Assembly: GCA_028694155.1 (NCBI GenBank)
Contig: JAQUTY010000010.1
Location: forward strand, 23,668 to 87,667
Length of the DNA stretch: 64,000 nucleotides
DNA from: Eubacteriales bacterium
Lineage (GTDB): Bacteria > Bacillota > Clostridia > Christensenellales > CAG-138
Direction of reading: 5' to 3'
How positions within the stretch are numbered: the stretch's first letter is position 1; the number at the start of each line of letters is the position of its first letter. Both the position numbers and the translations under genes were made by a program. The notes under the pieces were generated by a model, which saw only the letters and a program-made list of their open reading frames with translations, was not told where the DNA came from and searched no databases. Shown here piece by piece: positions 18,191-26,704 of the stretch.

Positions 18191-18759
18191 GCCTCCACCT
18201 CTCTTCCTTTGTTGAATGCAAGTAAATTTATCTCAAGAATTTTTGGGGCGAGCGTCTCTTTGAGTATCTCAACCCAATCAATTTCTTCAAGACCCAGTAT
18301 CTTGGTCATCGCTCCAAACAGCACGATGTTTTGGCAGCGTGCGTTGCCGATGCTTTGAGCAATCCTGCTCGCATCTACAACCAGACACGAAAAGGCGTTT
18401 TGCATCGCCTCGATTGTCCCCTCAGGATAGGTCGCCTGACCCGCAGCTACCGACATCGGTACTATCGCATGGTCGTTGATGATTGCCACGCCATCGGGCT
18501 TTAGATACTCTGCGTAACGGACGGCTTCCATCTTTTCAAATGCCACCAGAATATCCGCCTGACCGAGTCCGATTATCGGGGAATACACCTTGTCACCATA
18601 GCGAACCTGCGTTGATACACTTCCGCCACGCTGTGCCATGCCGTGCACCTCGCTCATTTTGACATCGTATCCTGCCTTGACAAGACCTGCTGTGAGCACC
18701 TTGCTCACCAGAATTGCTCCCTGTCCTCCGACTCCCACTAAAATGATGTTCTTTGTCAT
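18187..18759 (-). CDS. iorB: Indolepyruvate:ferredoxin oxidoreductase, beta subunit
   Basis: 190 residues, the normal length. It opens with IILVGVGGQGAILVSKVL, the gamma-domain signature of 2-oxoacid:ferredoxin oxidoreductases, followed by MSEVHGMAQRGGSVSTQVR. With IorA it oxidatively decarboxylates aryl-pyruvates to aryl-acyl-CoA in the cytoplasm and passes electrons to ferredoxin. It lies nine bases after iorA and overlaps the aminotransferase start. The reduced ferredoxin could feed the bifurcating hydrogenase encoded further right in the window. Confidence 0.92.
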   Translation of the reverse strand: MTKNIILVGVGGQGAILVSKVLTAGLVKAGYDVKMSEVHGMAQRGGSVSTQVRYGDKVYSPIIGLGQADILVAFEKMEAVRYAEYLKPDGVAIINDHAIVPMSVAAGQATYPEGTIEAMQNAFSCLVVDASRIAQSIGNARCQNIVLFGAMTKILGLEEIDWVEILKETLAPKILEINLLAFNKGREVEA

Positions 18760-18768
18760 ATCTCTACC

Positions 18769-20508
18769 TCACTCAATCGCGCCGAATGGGCATATCTGTG
18801 CGCACACCTTACAACCCACGCATAGTTGCGCATCAATTTTTGCCTTGCCGTCCTCCATGAACACAGCAGGGCAGCCTGCCTTTAGGCACAGCTTGCACGC
18901 CCTGCATTTGTCAGCGTCTACCCTGCAAAGACCACGCTCATGCTTAATCTTCTTTATCAGTAAACAGGGTCTGCGTGTGATGATTGCTGCAGGATCCTCG
19001 CTTGAAAGGGCATCGTCTACCGCCTTTTGCATCGCCGTCAAATCCTGCGGATCAACGATGAAAATGTTTTGGTAGCCAAAGCTTTTTAGAACGTCCTCTA
19101 TCCTGATTGTGGGAGCAGGCTCGCCCAAAAGGTTCTCTCCGCTGCCCGGATTGTCCTGCTGTCCGGTCATTCCTGTAATGCTGTTGTCAAGCACGCAGGG
19201 TATGACATGACTGCGGTTGTAAAGAATCTCGGCAGCACCTGTCATGCCGCTGTGGAAAAACGTGGAATCGCCCAGAACTCCGAACACCTTGTGCCCGTTG
19301 TCGCCCATAGCTTCAAATGCCTTTGCCATGCCGTGCGCAACCGAAAACCCTCCGCCCATGCACACAACCGAGTCCATAGCATTAAGCGGTGCGGCGCAGC
19401 CCAGCGTATAGCAACCGATGTCGCCACAAATTACAAAGTCCTTGCGCTTGCTCATTGTGTAGAAGAAGCCCCTGTGCGGACACCCCGGACAAAGTGCCGG
19501 CGGACGAGGGACAGCCACGCTGTCAACCTTGACAGTTGCGGGCTTTTGTCCGTAAATCTCCTCGTTCAAACGCTGAGGGTTCTGCTCATATTGGTTGGAG
19601 ATTAGCTCCTTGCCGATACATTCAATGCCTGCCGCCTTTATCTGCTCCTCCATGAAGGGCTCAAGCTCCTCAACGATATACAGCTTATCAACTTTCTTTG
19701 AAAATGCCTTAATCTTTTCCATCGGAAGCGGATAGGTCATGCCCAGCTTCAAAAACGATGTGTCGGCAGGAAATACCTCCTTGGCGTACTGATAAGCGAT
19801 AGACGCAGTTATAACGCCTATCTTTGTGCCGTTGATTTCCTCTGTGTTGAGTGGGCTTTGGTTTGAATATTTCTCAAGCTCCGCCAGCTTTGCTTCAAGC
19901 ATGGGGCGATGTCGCTTTGCGTTTGCAGGGGTGCAAACAAACTTGGCAACATCACGCTTATAGGGTGCTGGCTCGTGCTCCTCACGCTCGCAAAACTCGA
20001 CAAGGCTCTTGGAATGACAGATGCGTGTGGTCATTCTGAAAAGAACAGGCAGGTCGAAACGCTCCGAAAGAGCAAACGCCTCCTTGATGAAGTCCTTGCA
20101 CTCCTGACTGTCGGACGGTTCAATGAGGGGCATCTTGGCAAATTTTGCATAGTAGCGATTGTCCTGCTCGTTCTGTGACGAGTGCATATCGGGGTCATCG
20201 GCCGATACTATCACAAAGCCGCCTCCCACTCCGTTATAGGTAGCAGTAAAGATTGGATCGGCCGCTACGTTTACGCCAACGTGCTTCATTGCTGTCATGC
20301 TGCGAACACCTGCGATTGATGCTCCGTATGCAACCTCGGTGGCAACCTTTTCATTGGGCGCCCACTCGCAATAAACATGCTCACGGTATTGAGGAAGATT
20401 TTCGAATATCTCGGTGCTGGGTGTGCCCGGATAGGCAGAACCCACCTTCAATCCTGCTTCGAACGCTCCTCGTGCCGCCGCTTCGTTTCCTGTCATTAGA
20501 TGCTTCAT
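18769..20508 (-). CDS. iorA: Indolepyruvate:ferredoxin oxidoreductase, alpha subunit
   Basis: 579 residues. The N-terminal pyrimidine-binding domain (GNEAAARGAFEAG), a transketolase-like central region, and the TPP-binding domain (CPGCPHRGF, GDIGCYTLG, GVLGDSTFFHSG) are in the order expected. A C-terminal ferredoxin domain has two clusters: CRACKLCLKAGCP and CVGCKVCAQICP. AGGAGG sits inside the last codons of ptb, five bases before the ATG, so translation follows ptb directly. The subunit binds TPP and the 4Fe-4S clusters and carries the catalytic site. Confidence 0.94.
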   Translation of the reverse strand: MKHLMTGNEAAARGAFEAGLKVGSAYPGTPSTEIFENLPQYREHVYCEWAPNEKVATEVAYGASIAGVRSMTAMKHVGVNVAADPIFTATYNGVGGGFVIVSADDPDMHSSQNEQDNRYYAKFAKMPLIEPSDSQECKDFIKEAFALSERFDLPVLFRMTTRICHSKSLVEFCEREEHEPAPYKRDVAKFVCTPANAKRHRPMLEAKLAELEKYSNQSPLNTEEINGTKIGVITASIAYQYAKEVFPADTSFLKLGMTYPLPMEKIKAFSKKVDKLYIVEELEPFMEEQIKAAGIECIGKELISNQYEQNPQRLNEEIYGQKPATVKVDSVAVPRPPALCPGCPHRGFFYTMSKRKDFVICGDIGCYTLGCAAPLNAMDSVVCMGGGFSVAHGMAKAFEAMGDNGHKVFGVLGDSTFFHSGMTGAAEILYNRSHVIPCVLDNSITGMTGQQDNPGSGENLLGEPAPTIRIEDVLKSFGYQNIFIVDPQDLTAMQKAVDDALSSEDPAAIITRRPCLLIKKIKHERGLCRVDADKCRACKLCLKAGCPAVFMEDGKAKIDAQLCVGCKVCAQICPFGAIE

Positions 20509-20509
20509 T

Positions 20510-21391
20510 TTATCCTCCTATCACACAGCCTAAGGCTATTGACGACATTTTTGTTTCGGCGGTATCCGCCCTTGAAACAAGCACTATTGGTACCTTGGCT
20601 CCCACTACCACGCCTGCGCTTTTTGCACCCGAAAAGTATGTCAGCGTCTTGCCCATTACATTGCCTGCCTCATAGTTGGGAAACAGCAGAATATCCGCAT
20701 CTCCGCCGCCCACTTGCTCAAAGTGCTTGTGCGCACACGCTGCCTTACTTATTGCCAAATCCAGTCCGACCGGCCCAATTATCGTCATTCCATATGGCGT
20801 AAAGCGATCGGTCATTGCTGCAATCTCATTTGCGTCCACGGTGGCAGGTATCTTGGGATTGACCTGTTCGGCTCCGCAAATGCAAGCGGCAGTCATTGTC
20901 TTGTAGCCCAACGAACTTAGCATCTTGGCGGCATTCTCCAAAATATCCGCCTTCTGTTCCAATGTGGGCGCAACGTTCACGCCGCCGTCTGTATTGAAAA
21001 GCAATTTATCATAAATATCGGTTTCATACGCCATGACGTGTGACAATAATTTTCCCGAACGAATCCCATTCTCCTTATTAAGAACGGCACGAATGAGCGT
21101 GCCGGTGGGCAAAATGCCCTTCATCAGACAATTTGCGGCTCCGTCACGAACGAGCTTGACGGCAATCTGTGCGCAATCCTCGTCCGTTTCTGCTTCCATG
21201 ATAGGATAGGCAGCATCGGACATAAGCTCCTTTATTGCCGTGCCATTGCCCACCAATATGGGCTTGCATAGTCCAGCCTTTGCCGCCGTATCCACGGCAG
21301 TCAGAACGTCCTTATCGTGTGCCGCCGCCACCGCTATGACCCTTGGCTCTCCTTTTTTTGCAAGTTCTATAATCTCACTGATGCTGCGCAT
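20510..21391 (-). CDS. ptb: Phosphate butyryltransferase (phosphotransacylase family)
   Basis: 293 residues from the ATG at 21391, chosen because AAAGGAG stands six bases upstream; a Met nine codons earlier lacks a site. The protein has the phosphate acetyl/butyryltransferase fold, with EPRVIAVAAAHDKDVL near the start, LMKGILPTGTLIRAVLN in the middle and ILLFPNYEAGNVMGK toward the end. It exchanges CoA of an acyl-CoA for phosphate. The start overlaps buk by 17 bases. In this operon the acyl-CoA probably comes from IorAB, so its substrate may be an aryl- or branched acyl-CoA. Confidence 0.9.
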   Translation of the reverse strand: MRSISEIIELAKKGEPRVIAVAAAHDKDVLTAVDTAAKAGLCKPILVGNGTAIKELMSDAAYPIMEAETDEDCAQIAVKLVRDGAANCLMKGILPTGTLIRAVLNKENGIRSGKLLSHVMAYETDIYDKLLFNTDGGVNVAPTLEQKADILENAAKMLSSLGYKTMTAACICGAEQVNPKIPATVDANEIAAMTDRFTPYGMTIIGPVGLDLAISKAACAHKHFEQVGGGDADILLFPNYEAGNVMGKTLTYFSGAKSAGVVVGAKVPIVLVSRADTAETKMSSIALGCVIGG

Positions 21392-22445
21392 TTTTATACT
21401 CCTTTGCTTGCTCGCCATGCTTTACTCGAAGCGCACCGAGCGCAAGTGATTCCATCTCCGTCTCTCCTGCAATAATATACACGGGGGCAAGCCGTTCGAC
21501 ATAGCTTTTGATGCTGTTGCACAGCAGCTCGCTGTTTGCCATTCCTCCCGTCAAAACAATTCCGTCAACCTTGAACCTCAGCACCGCCGCCATTGCTCCA
21601 ACGTCCTTGCAATGCTGGAACACGAGCGCATCGAAAATAAGTTTGGCTTCGGCGTCACCCTCTGCGGCACGACGCTCGACCTCACGGAAATCATTTGTTC
21701 CAAGATAAGAATATACACCTGCCTGGGAGCGAATGCGCTGAGTAATCTCCTTTTGGCAAATGCCTGAAAAGCAGAGCTTGATTAGTGCCTGAACGGGAAT
21801 GCTGCCGGCACGGTTTAGAGAAAAGCTGCCCTCATCAAGAACGTTGAACAGATCCACTACTCGCCCATTTTCGTGCGCCGCTACCGATACTCCGCCTCCC
21901 ATATGCACAACTATCAGATTTAGCTGCTCATAGGGCTTTCCAATTATCAAAGCTACTTTTCGTGCTGCTCCCTTTTGATTGAGCGCATGGAAATAGCTCT
22001 CACGTTCCATACCCCTAAGTCCTGAAACACGAGCCACATCAATCATTTCATCAACGCTCACCGGGTCTACAAAGTAGGCGTCAACACCATATTCATCAGA
22101 CAGCTCCTTGCCAATGATTATTCCCAGGTTTGAAGCGTGTTCGCCGTAATTATTATTCATTACATCAAAAAGCACCCTCTTATCAATACGATAGGTGCCT
22201 GAGGGAATGTGCGCAATGAGTCCGCCTCTGCAGCTCATCGCATCAAAGTCTTTCATGTTATAGCCATTATCGGACAGCACACGCAAAATTAGTGCTTTGC
22301 GAAAATCCTTTTGCTCGGCAACGCAGCCAAACGGTGCAAGCTCCTTGGAGCTATGTTCGATGGTCGTTTTGAATGCCTGTCGCTCATCTTCAAAGACAGC
22401 GATTTTTGTTGAGGTCGCTCCCGGATTGATGACTAGTATCCGCAT
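21375..22445 (-). CDS. buk: Butyrate kinase
   Basis: 356 residues, typical length. ASKHA-fold kinase with the phosphate-1 loop ILVINPGATSTKIAVF at the N-terminus and the glycine-rich region LIVVHMGGGVSVAAHENG. It phosphorylates ADP from an acyl-phosphate, releasing the carboxylic acid. AAGGAGT lies before the ATG and a promoter lies 31 bases further up, making buk the first gene of the operon. Coupling with ptb gives one ATP per acyl-CoA. The natural substrate may be broader than butyrate given the iorAB and aminotransferase genes behind it. Confidence 0.92.
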   Translation of the reverse strand: MRILVINPGATSTKIAVFEDERQAFKTTIEHSSKELAPFGCVAEQKDFRKALILRVLSDNGYNMKDFDAMSCRGGLIAHIPSGTYRIDKRVLFDVMNNNYGEHASNLGIIIGKELSDEYGVDAYFVDPVSVDEMIDVARVSGLRGMERESYFHALNQKGAARKVALIIGKPYEQLNLIVVHMGGGVSVAAHENGRVVDLFNVLDEGSFSLNRAGSIPVQALIKLCFSGICQKEITQRIRSQAGVYSYLGTNDFREVERRAAEGDAEAKLIFDALVFQHCKDVGAMAAVLRFKVDGIVLTGGMANSELLCNSIKSYVERLAPVYIIAGETEMESLALGALRVKHGEQAKEYKNAQHQ

Positions 22446-22475
22446 GTATGACTCCTTGTATAAAAATGCAATTTC

Positions 22476-22504
22476 ATCTTATTCCAATTCGTCTCCATAG
22501 TCAA
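22476..22504 (-). promoter_or_regulatory. Promoter of the buk-ptb-iorAB-aminotransferase operon
   Basis: TTGACT (22504-22499), 17-base spacer, TAAGAT (22481-22476) on the minus strand. The transcript would start about 24 bases before the buk ATG. No riboswitch-like fold fits in so short a leader. Confidence 0.6.
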
Positions 22505-22552
22505 CTGTTTGGCGGATTTATATAATATAATATGATGGAAGGGTCGGTTCAA

Positions 22553-23749
22553 CTAATTTTTGTTGGCGTTGAAATCACGATACTCAATGTATGCATCATC
22601 GAACTTGTCGAGAAGCTCTTCGTTGGGATAGCTTATCGAGGCAGTAAGCTCGGAGTTTAGAATGTCCATAATCAATGCCGAGCGAACACCCTCAATATAC
22701 TTTTCATATGGTGCTGCACCTGTCTGACCCTCAACACGCATGAAGATATAATAGGTGGAGCCTACCTTCACTTCGTCCCATGCGCCAATCTCCATTTCAG
22801 CGGCCTTTCCAAAAATGGTGTTGTCATTATTATCCATGAAGCAGTCGTTCTCGCCAATGGCATAGCCCTCCCCCACGTCCATGGTCTTAATAAACTCATC
22901 TTGATTAAGCTCGCTGTTTACATAGCTTTCAAAGCTCTCGCCTGCGTTAAGTGCGGCAACGATGGTGTCTTTGTCCGTTTGGCTGTCGGTCTTGATTGTG
23001 CGAACGAACAGGAAACCCTCCGGAATGTATAAGTAGCGATATGCGCTGTTTCCCGCTTGATAAGCCTTCTCATAGGTAGCATATGCTCCTGCACGGTATA
23101 CGGACGCACTATTTTCCGTTATGGAAGCGTATCTGGTGCGAAGCTCCTCTTCCGAATATGGGCAGGTGTCCTCCGAAGAATAGTACTCATTTACAAGCGA
23201 ATAACAAATATCCGCCTGCTTGCTCAAGGTTGCATACTCCATGTATTCGCTCTGGGTCATTCCGATGGCGGATAGCTCATATTGAACGTAGACCTCGACC
23301 TGCGCATCCGTTGGCGTAGATTTTGTGTTTTCTATTATGTATTTTCTGATGGAGTCCGCAAGATTATCAAGTGCCGCCTGACCTGCGGCATCTACCTGCG
23401 CCTGCTGCTCCTTTGAAAGCTCAAGTCCCAGCTCCTTAGCCTTTGCTGTGTATAGCACTTCCTGCGCACAAATGCCCAGTGTCGCCTCTCGAATCTGCAA
23501 CGCTCCACTCTTGGAAGGGGTTGACGTGAAATAAGCGTCCCCTATCAAGGCATAGCGAGTTTGATATGTAAGGAAGCTCACGGTGCCAACACCCGTATCA
23601 ATAATTGGCTTGTCAAGATCTTCACGAGTAAAGCCATATGCGTTCTTGACGGCAGGCTCCGCAGTGGGCTTGCTGTTGCCGGCAGATGAGCAGGCAATAA
23701 AAGATATGGCAAAGCAAAATGCAAGAAGAATGACAAATGTTCGTTTCAT
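22553..23749 (-). CDS. SurA/PrsA-like lipoprotein
   Basis: 398 residues. The signal peptide ends in FIAC with the lipidated cysteine at C20. A SurA-N-like helical region (about 60-220) is followed by a stretch with the pattern of a parvulin (PpiC) domain (FLFVRTIKTDSQTDKDTIVAALNAG onward in shape, ending in a WDEVKVGSTYYIFMRV strand), then a helical end. Such lipoproteins assist folding of exported proteins at the membrane-wall interface. The parvulin region is divergent, so isomerase activity is doubtful. It has a near-consensus promoter and no close operon partner. The two giant exported proteins in this window could be clients, which is speculation. Confidence 0.7.
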   Translation of the reverse strand: MKRTFVILLAFCFAISFIACSSAGNSKPTAEPAVKNAYGFTREDLDKPIIDTGVGTVSFLTYQTRYALIGDAYFTSTPSKSGALQIREATLGICAQEVLYTAKAKELGLELSKEQQAQVDAAGQAALDNLADSIRKYIIENTKSTPTDAQVEVYVQYELSAIGMTQSEYMEYATLSKQADICYSLVNEYYSSEDTCPYSEEELRTRYASITENSASVYRAGAYATYEKAYQAGNSAYRYLYIPEGFLFVRTIKTDSQTDKDTIVAALNAGESFESYVNSELNQDEFIKTMDVGEGYAIGENDCFMDNNDNTIFGKAAEMEIGAWDEVKVGSTYYIFMRVEGQTGAAPYEKYIEGVRSALIMDILNSELTASISYPNEELLDKFDDAYIEYRDFNANKN

Positions 23750-23778
23750 GAAGTACCTCTTTTTAAGTGATGAGACAT

Positions 23779-23807
23779 ATTATAGCGTTGGGTTGTGGTA
23801 TTGTCAA
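23779..23807 (-). promoter_or_regulatory. Consensus SigA promoter of the PrsA-like lipoprotein gene
   Basis: TTGACA (23807-23802), 17-base spacer, TATAAT (23784-23779): a perfect match at both hexamers, on the minus strand. The -35 begins just past the stop codon of the TIR-like gene. Confidence 0.8.
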
Positions 23808-23814
23808 ATGAGCA

Positions 23815-26367
23815 CTAGTGCCTCGTCAGCTTTGAAAGGCGGCGCATACCCTCCTGCTCAAGATGAGCAAGAATCTTGGCTTGTGCATCGGTCTCAATGA
23901 GCTTTCTTGCCTGCTCAATGTTGCGGATAAAACCATCGATGGCAACTTTTGAGCTTCGAATGTGCATGGCACCGTGCTTAACGCCCTCAATCATGCCGTT
24001 TGCATAGAAATCTGCTTCGGCGCATTGAAATGCAAAGCTGCGATATATATAAAACTCTTCATAACGATTGATTATGTCCTGCCACCCCTGCTTTGAAGTG
24101 GGTTTCAAAAGATAGGCTTGTGCATCGCCCTCGAGCCTCTGAAACTGTGCAAGCGCAAGAAGATACTCGTCGTTGGGTGCGGGAGACTGTGGATGCTCCA
24201 AAAGATATTTTTCCAGCGCAAGAGCGTCAAGCCACATTGCAGGGCGCACGCCAACGCCGGTCTTTGCAGCCTCTACGCCATTAGAATTGACACAACCGTT
24301 TGGCTCGACCACCTTGACGCAACCGTTTTCATCGCCCTTGTCCGACAACCACCATGCGCTGTGTCCGTCAGAGTCCGCCAAAAGACCGCACAGGTGTGCA
24401 TAGGTCGTGCCCTTGGCAATGCGATCCGTTTCAGCCGAATAAGCCTGCTCTATCTCGGCTTGGGTGAGCAAAAAGAACTTGTCGCCGTTGGAATTTGGGC
24501 AAATAAGAGCCTGCTCGTCTCCACTTAGCGCATACTCAATCGCCTCATGGTTGAGCATTTCATTGATAAACGATCTGTTCCATGAGCTGCTTCCCTCGGT
24601 GTCGAACGGAGAGGTCGTCAGAATGTTTTGGCTAAGGGCAAGAGCTTTGCCGTCATAAAAATCTATGATGCGCCATTTGATAGGTGCGCTCGCATAGTCC
24701 TTCCTCCCAAACTGCACATATACGCCCAGCTCAAAGACATCACCCGAAATTATCTCCTTGCGGTTGCGCTCGACATAGGGCAGGCGAACTACATCTATCT
24801 CGCTTTGCAAACGGCGAAGCTCGTGAATAGCTGCTCTGCGCTTTGTGCCGAACAGTCCGCCGTCCTTCTTATTTGGAAATGTGGCGATGAGATTTGCACG
24901 GCGTTCAAGCATAGGTCTTAGCTTGGCTTCATCGCCATCGTTTAGCAGCTTTATCTTCCGCTTATGCTCCATGTACTCGCTCCGGCGTTGCTCCAAAAGC
25001 TGCTGTTCTTCATTTGCTTTTATACGCGCTTGAGCTGCTTTTTTGCGGCAATCACGAGCCATGACAGGCGCATTTGAATACTCGCCCAAGTCAATAAACT
25101 TGCTTTCAAGGTCAAGCAGCTCCTTTTCGGAGGACGCAGTAGACATGGCGGCAACGTTTTGCGAATATATTCGCTCGATATTGCTAAGTTTGATGCGCTC
25201 TAAAATGCTGCAATCGTAGCCTTCGATTTTTTCTTTATATTCTTCGTTTGCAAAGCGTAGTGCACGCTCGTAATTCTTGTCGCCGTCAAGCGGCTCGCTC
25301 TGAAAACCCAGCTGCTCCTCCTGTGTGACGGAACGCTCAACCATGAGCTTGCCAATGTAGGCAGGGGCGCACTTGGCGTCCATGTCCAAAACACGCTCCA
25401 AATAGCGAGATGCGTTTAGAAAATCTCCATCCTCTAAAAAAAGATAGGCGCGTGCAAGAAGCGAATCAGCATTAGCGTTCGCACTTTCATTGGTAATTAG
25501 TGGGCTGCCCTTAATCATGGCTGAATGCAGCGCACTCAATAGGGACGGCATGAAGTTTATCTTTGCTAAGTCGAGTGACGGAACATAGGACAGCTCCTCG
25601 GGCAAGTCGAACGAGTCAATATCTCGATAGCAGGGAATCAATACCCTGCTCTGATCCTGCGCCTGAATGTCAATAAAGCGTTCAAAAGCATTGCGAACAT
25701 CAATGTTCTCGAACTGCATCGCATCAGTCCCAACAAGAATCATCGCCCTTGCCGACCGCAATGCCGCATAGGCATAAACCTCGGGCTGACGAAGCTGCTG
25801 GTCGCGAACGGCCTGAAGATAATAGACCGTATACTCTCGGCTGGTAAGCTGCATGAATAGGTCGGTCGCAACGCTTACGCTCTTGGGGCTGTCATCTGTG
25901 ACAATATATATGTCGTAGGGCGGAATCTGCGCTGCCGCAGAAATAATCTGCTGCTGTGCCTCAAATATCCGCTGCGCCGATATTCTGAAATACTCGTTTC
26001 TTGGGTCATCAGTGGCCTGCAAGCAGGTGCGTACATCGCTGTCAAGAAGGAATGACAGCTCAAGTGTGCGTCCCAAAATGGGCTTATTGGGAATGTCATA
26101 GGTGACGCCGTATCTGCACAATGCTCGGCAAAAATGCGCCTCAAGATCATCTTCAAAGTCGGACAATATTCTGTCAAAGGCTCGAACACCTTTTAGATAG
26201 GCGCGAGTCATGCGAAAATGATTGCCACGCACAAACAGGTTGCTGCGGGCATAGTCCAACTCAAGCGGCAAGGATTGCTTGCCACCGCAGATGGAACAAG
26301 TCGCCATTCCCTCATTTTGACCAACGGACATTTCCGCACCACAGAATTTGCAACGTATGCTCGCCAT
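23815..26367 (-). CDS. Zinc-ribbon / TIR-like / DUF6273 multidomain protein
   Basis: 850 residues from the ATG at 26367 (AGGGGGT upstream; 14 earlier in-frame codons lack a site). Residues 1-30 are a zinc ribbon with C6-x2-C9 and C24-x2-C27. Residues 151-280 resemble a bacterial TIR domain: YDIYIVTDDSP, a central ARAMILVGT strand and LIPCYRDIDSFDLPEELS. Residues 300-370 look TPR-like, 455-530 are charged coiled coil, and 550-735 match DUF6273 (GVYVQFG, APIKWRIID, WWLSD, VGVRPAMWL). TIR enzymes usually carry a catalytic Glu in an N-E-W type motif; here the aligned position reads N-A-F (226-228). No secretion signal, so cytoplasmic. Role unknown; signalling or defence are possibilities. Confidence 0.75.
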   Translation of the reverse strand: MASIRCKFCGAEMSVGQNEGMATCSICGGKQSLPLELDYARSNLFVRGNHFRMTRAYLKGVRAFDRILSDFEDDLEAHFCRALCRYGVTYDIPNKPILGRTLELSFLLDSDVRTCLQATDDPRNEYFRISAQRIFEAQQQIISAAAQIPPYDIYIVTDDSPKSVSVATDLFMQLTSREYTVYYLQAVRDQQLRQPEVYAYAALRSARAMILVGTDAMQFENIDVRNAFERFIDIQAQDQSRVLIPCYRDIDSFDLPEELSYVPSLDLAKINFMPSLLSALHSAMIKGSPLITNESANANADSLLARAYLFLEDGDFLNASRYLERVLDMDAKCAPAYIGKLMVERSVTQEEQLGFQSEPLDGDKNYERALRFANEEYKEKIEGYDCSILERIKLSNIERIYSQNVAAMSTASSEKELLDLESKFIDLGEYSNAPVMARDCRKKAAQARIKANEEQQLLEQRRSEYMEHKRKIKLLNDGDEAKLRPMLERRANLIATFPNKKDGGLFGTKRRAAIHELRRLQSEIDVVRLPYVERNRKEIISGDVFELGVYVQFGRKDYASAPIKWRIIDFYDGKALALSQNILTTSPFDTEGSSSWNRSFINEMLNHEAIEYALSGDEQALICPNSNGDKFFLLTQAEIEQAYSAETDRIAKGTTYAHLCGLLADSDGHSAWWLSDKGDENGCVKVVEPNGCVNSNGVEAAKTGVGVRPAMWLDALALEKYLLEHPQSPAPNDEYLLALAQFQRLEGDAQAYLLKPTSKQGWQDIINRYEEFYIYRSFAFQCAEADFYANGMIEGVKHGAMHIRSSKVAIDGFIRNIEQARKLIETDAQAKILAHLEQEGMRRLSKLTRH

Positions 26368-26397
26368 AGTACCCCCTGTACATTCTTTCCTAGTTTC

Positions 26398-26426
26398 ATT
26401 ATAGGTCAAAATCTCAAATGGGTCAA
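26398..26426 (-). promoter_or_regulatory. SigA promoter of the TIR-like gene
   Basis: TTGACC (26426-26421), 17-base spacer, TATAAT (26403-26398) on the minus strand, 31 bases before the start codon at 26367. It diverges from the metK promoter. Confidence 0.7.
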
Positions 26427-26498
26427 CGGGAACTTTTGCGCCCAGCCAATATTAAGTGCGGACTAATAAAATTGTCGAATAAAGACAGAATTTGGGGC

Positions 26499-26527
26499 TT
26501 GCAATTTGTGTCTAGAAGTGGTAAAAT
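26499..26527 (+). promoter_or_regulatory. SigA promoter of metK
   Basis: TTGCAA (26499-26504), 17-base spacer, TAAAAT (26522-26527) with TG one base before the -10. Transcription would begin about 15 bases before the riboswitch aptamer. Confidence 0.7.
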
Positions 26528-26549
26528 CACGATGAAAATTTGATATTGC

Positions 26550-26683
26550 CTTATCAAGAGTGATTGAGGGACGGGCCCTATGAAATCCGGCAACCTGCTG
26601 AAAAATGTGTTGGTGCCAATTCCCGCAGCTTCGGCTGAAAGATGAGATTGTTATATGCTCATCATTGATGAGCATTTCTTTTT
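26550..26683 (+). promoter_or_regulatory. SAM-I (S-box) riboswitch with terminator, metK leader
   Basis: The aptamer carries the S-box signatures CTTATCAAGAG, GAGGGA, GGCCCTATGAAA and CCGGCAACC in order. P1 forms between CTTATC (26550-26555) and GATGAG (26641-26646). The terminator is ATGCTCATC / GATGAGCAT (26655-26663, 26667-26675) followed by TTCTTTTT. The antiterminator is also visible: GATGAG of P1 can instead pair with CTCATC (26658-26663) in the terminator arm. SAM binding holds P1, frees CTCATC and ends transcription; low SAM allows metK expression. Confidence 0.95.
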
Positions 26684-26704
26684 AAGGCGAGGAAAGAGAA
26701 GAAA

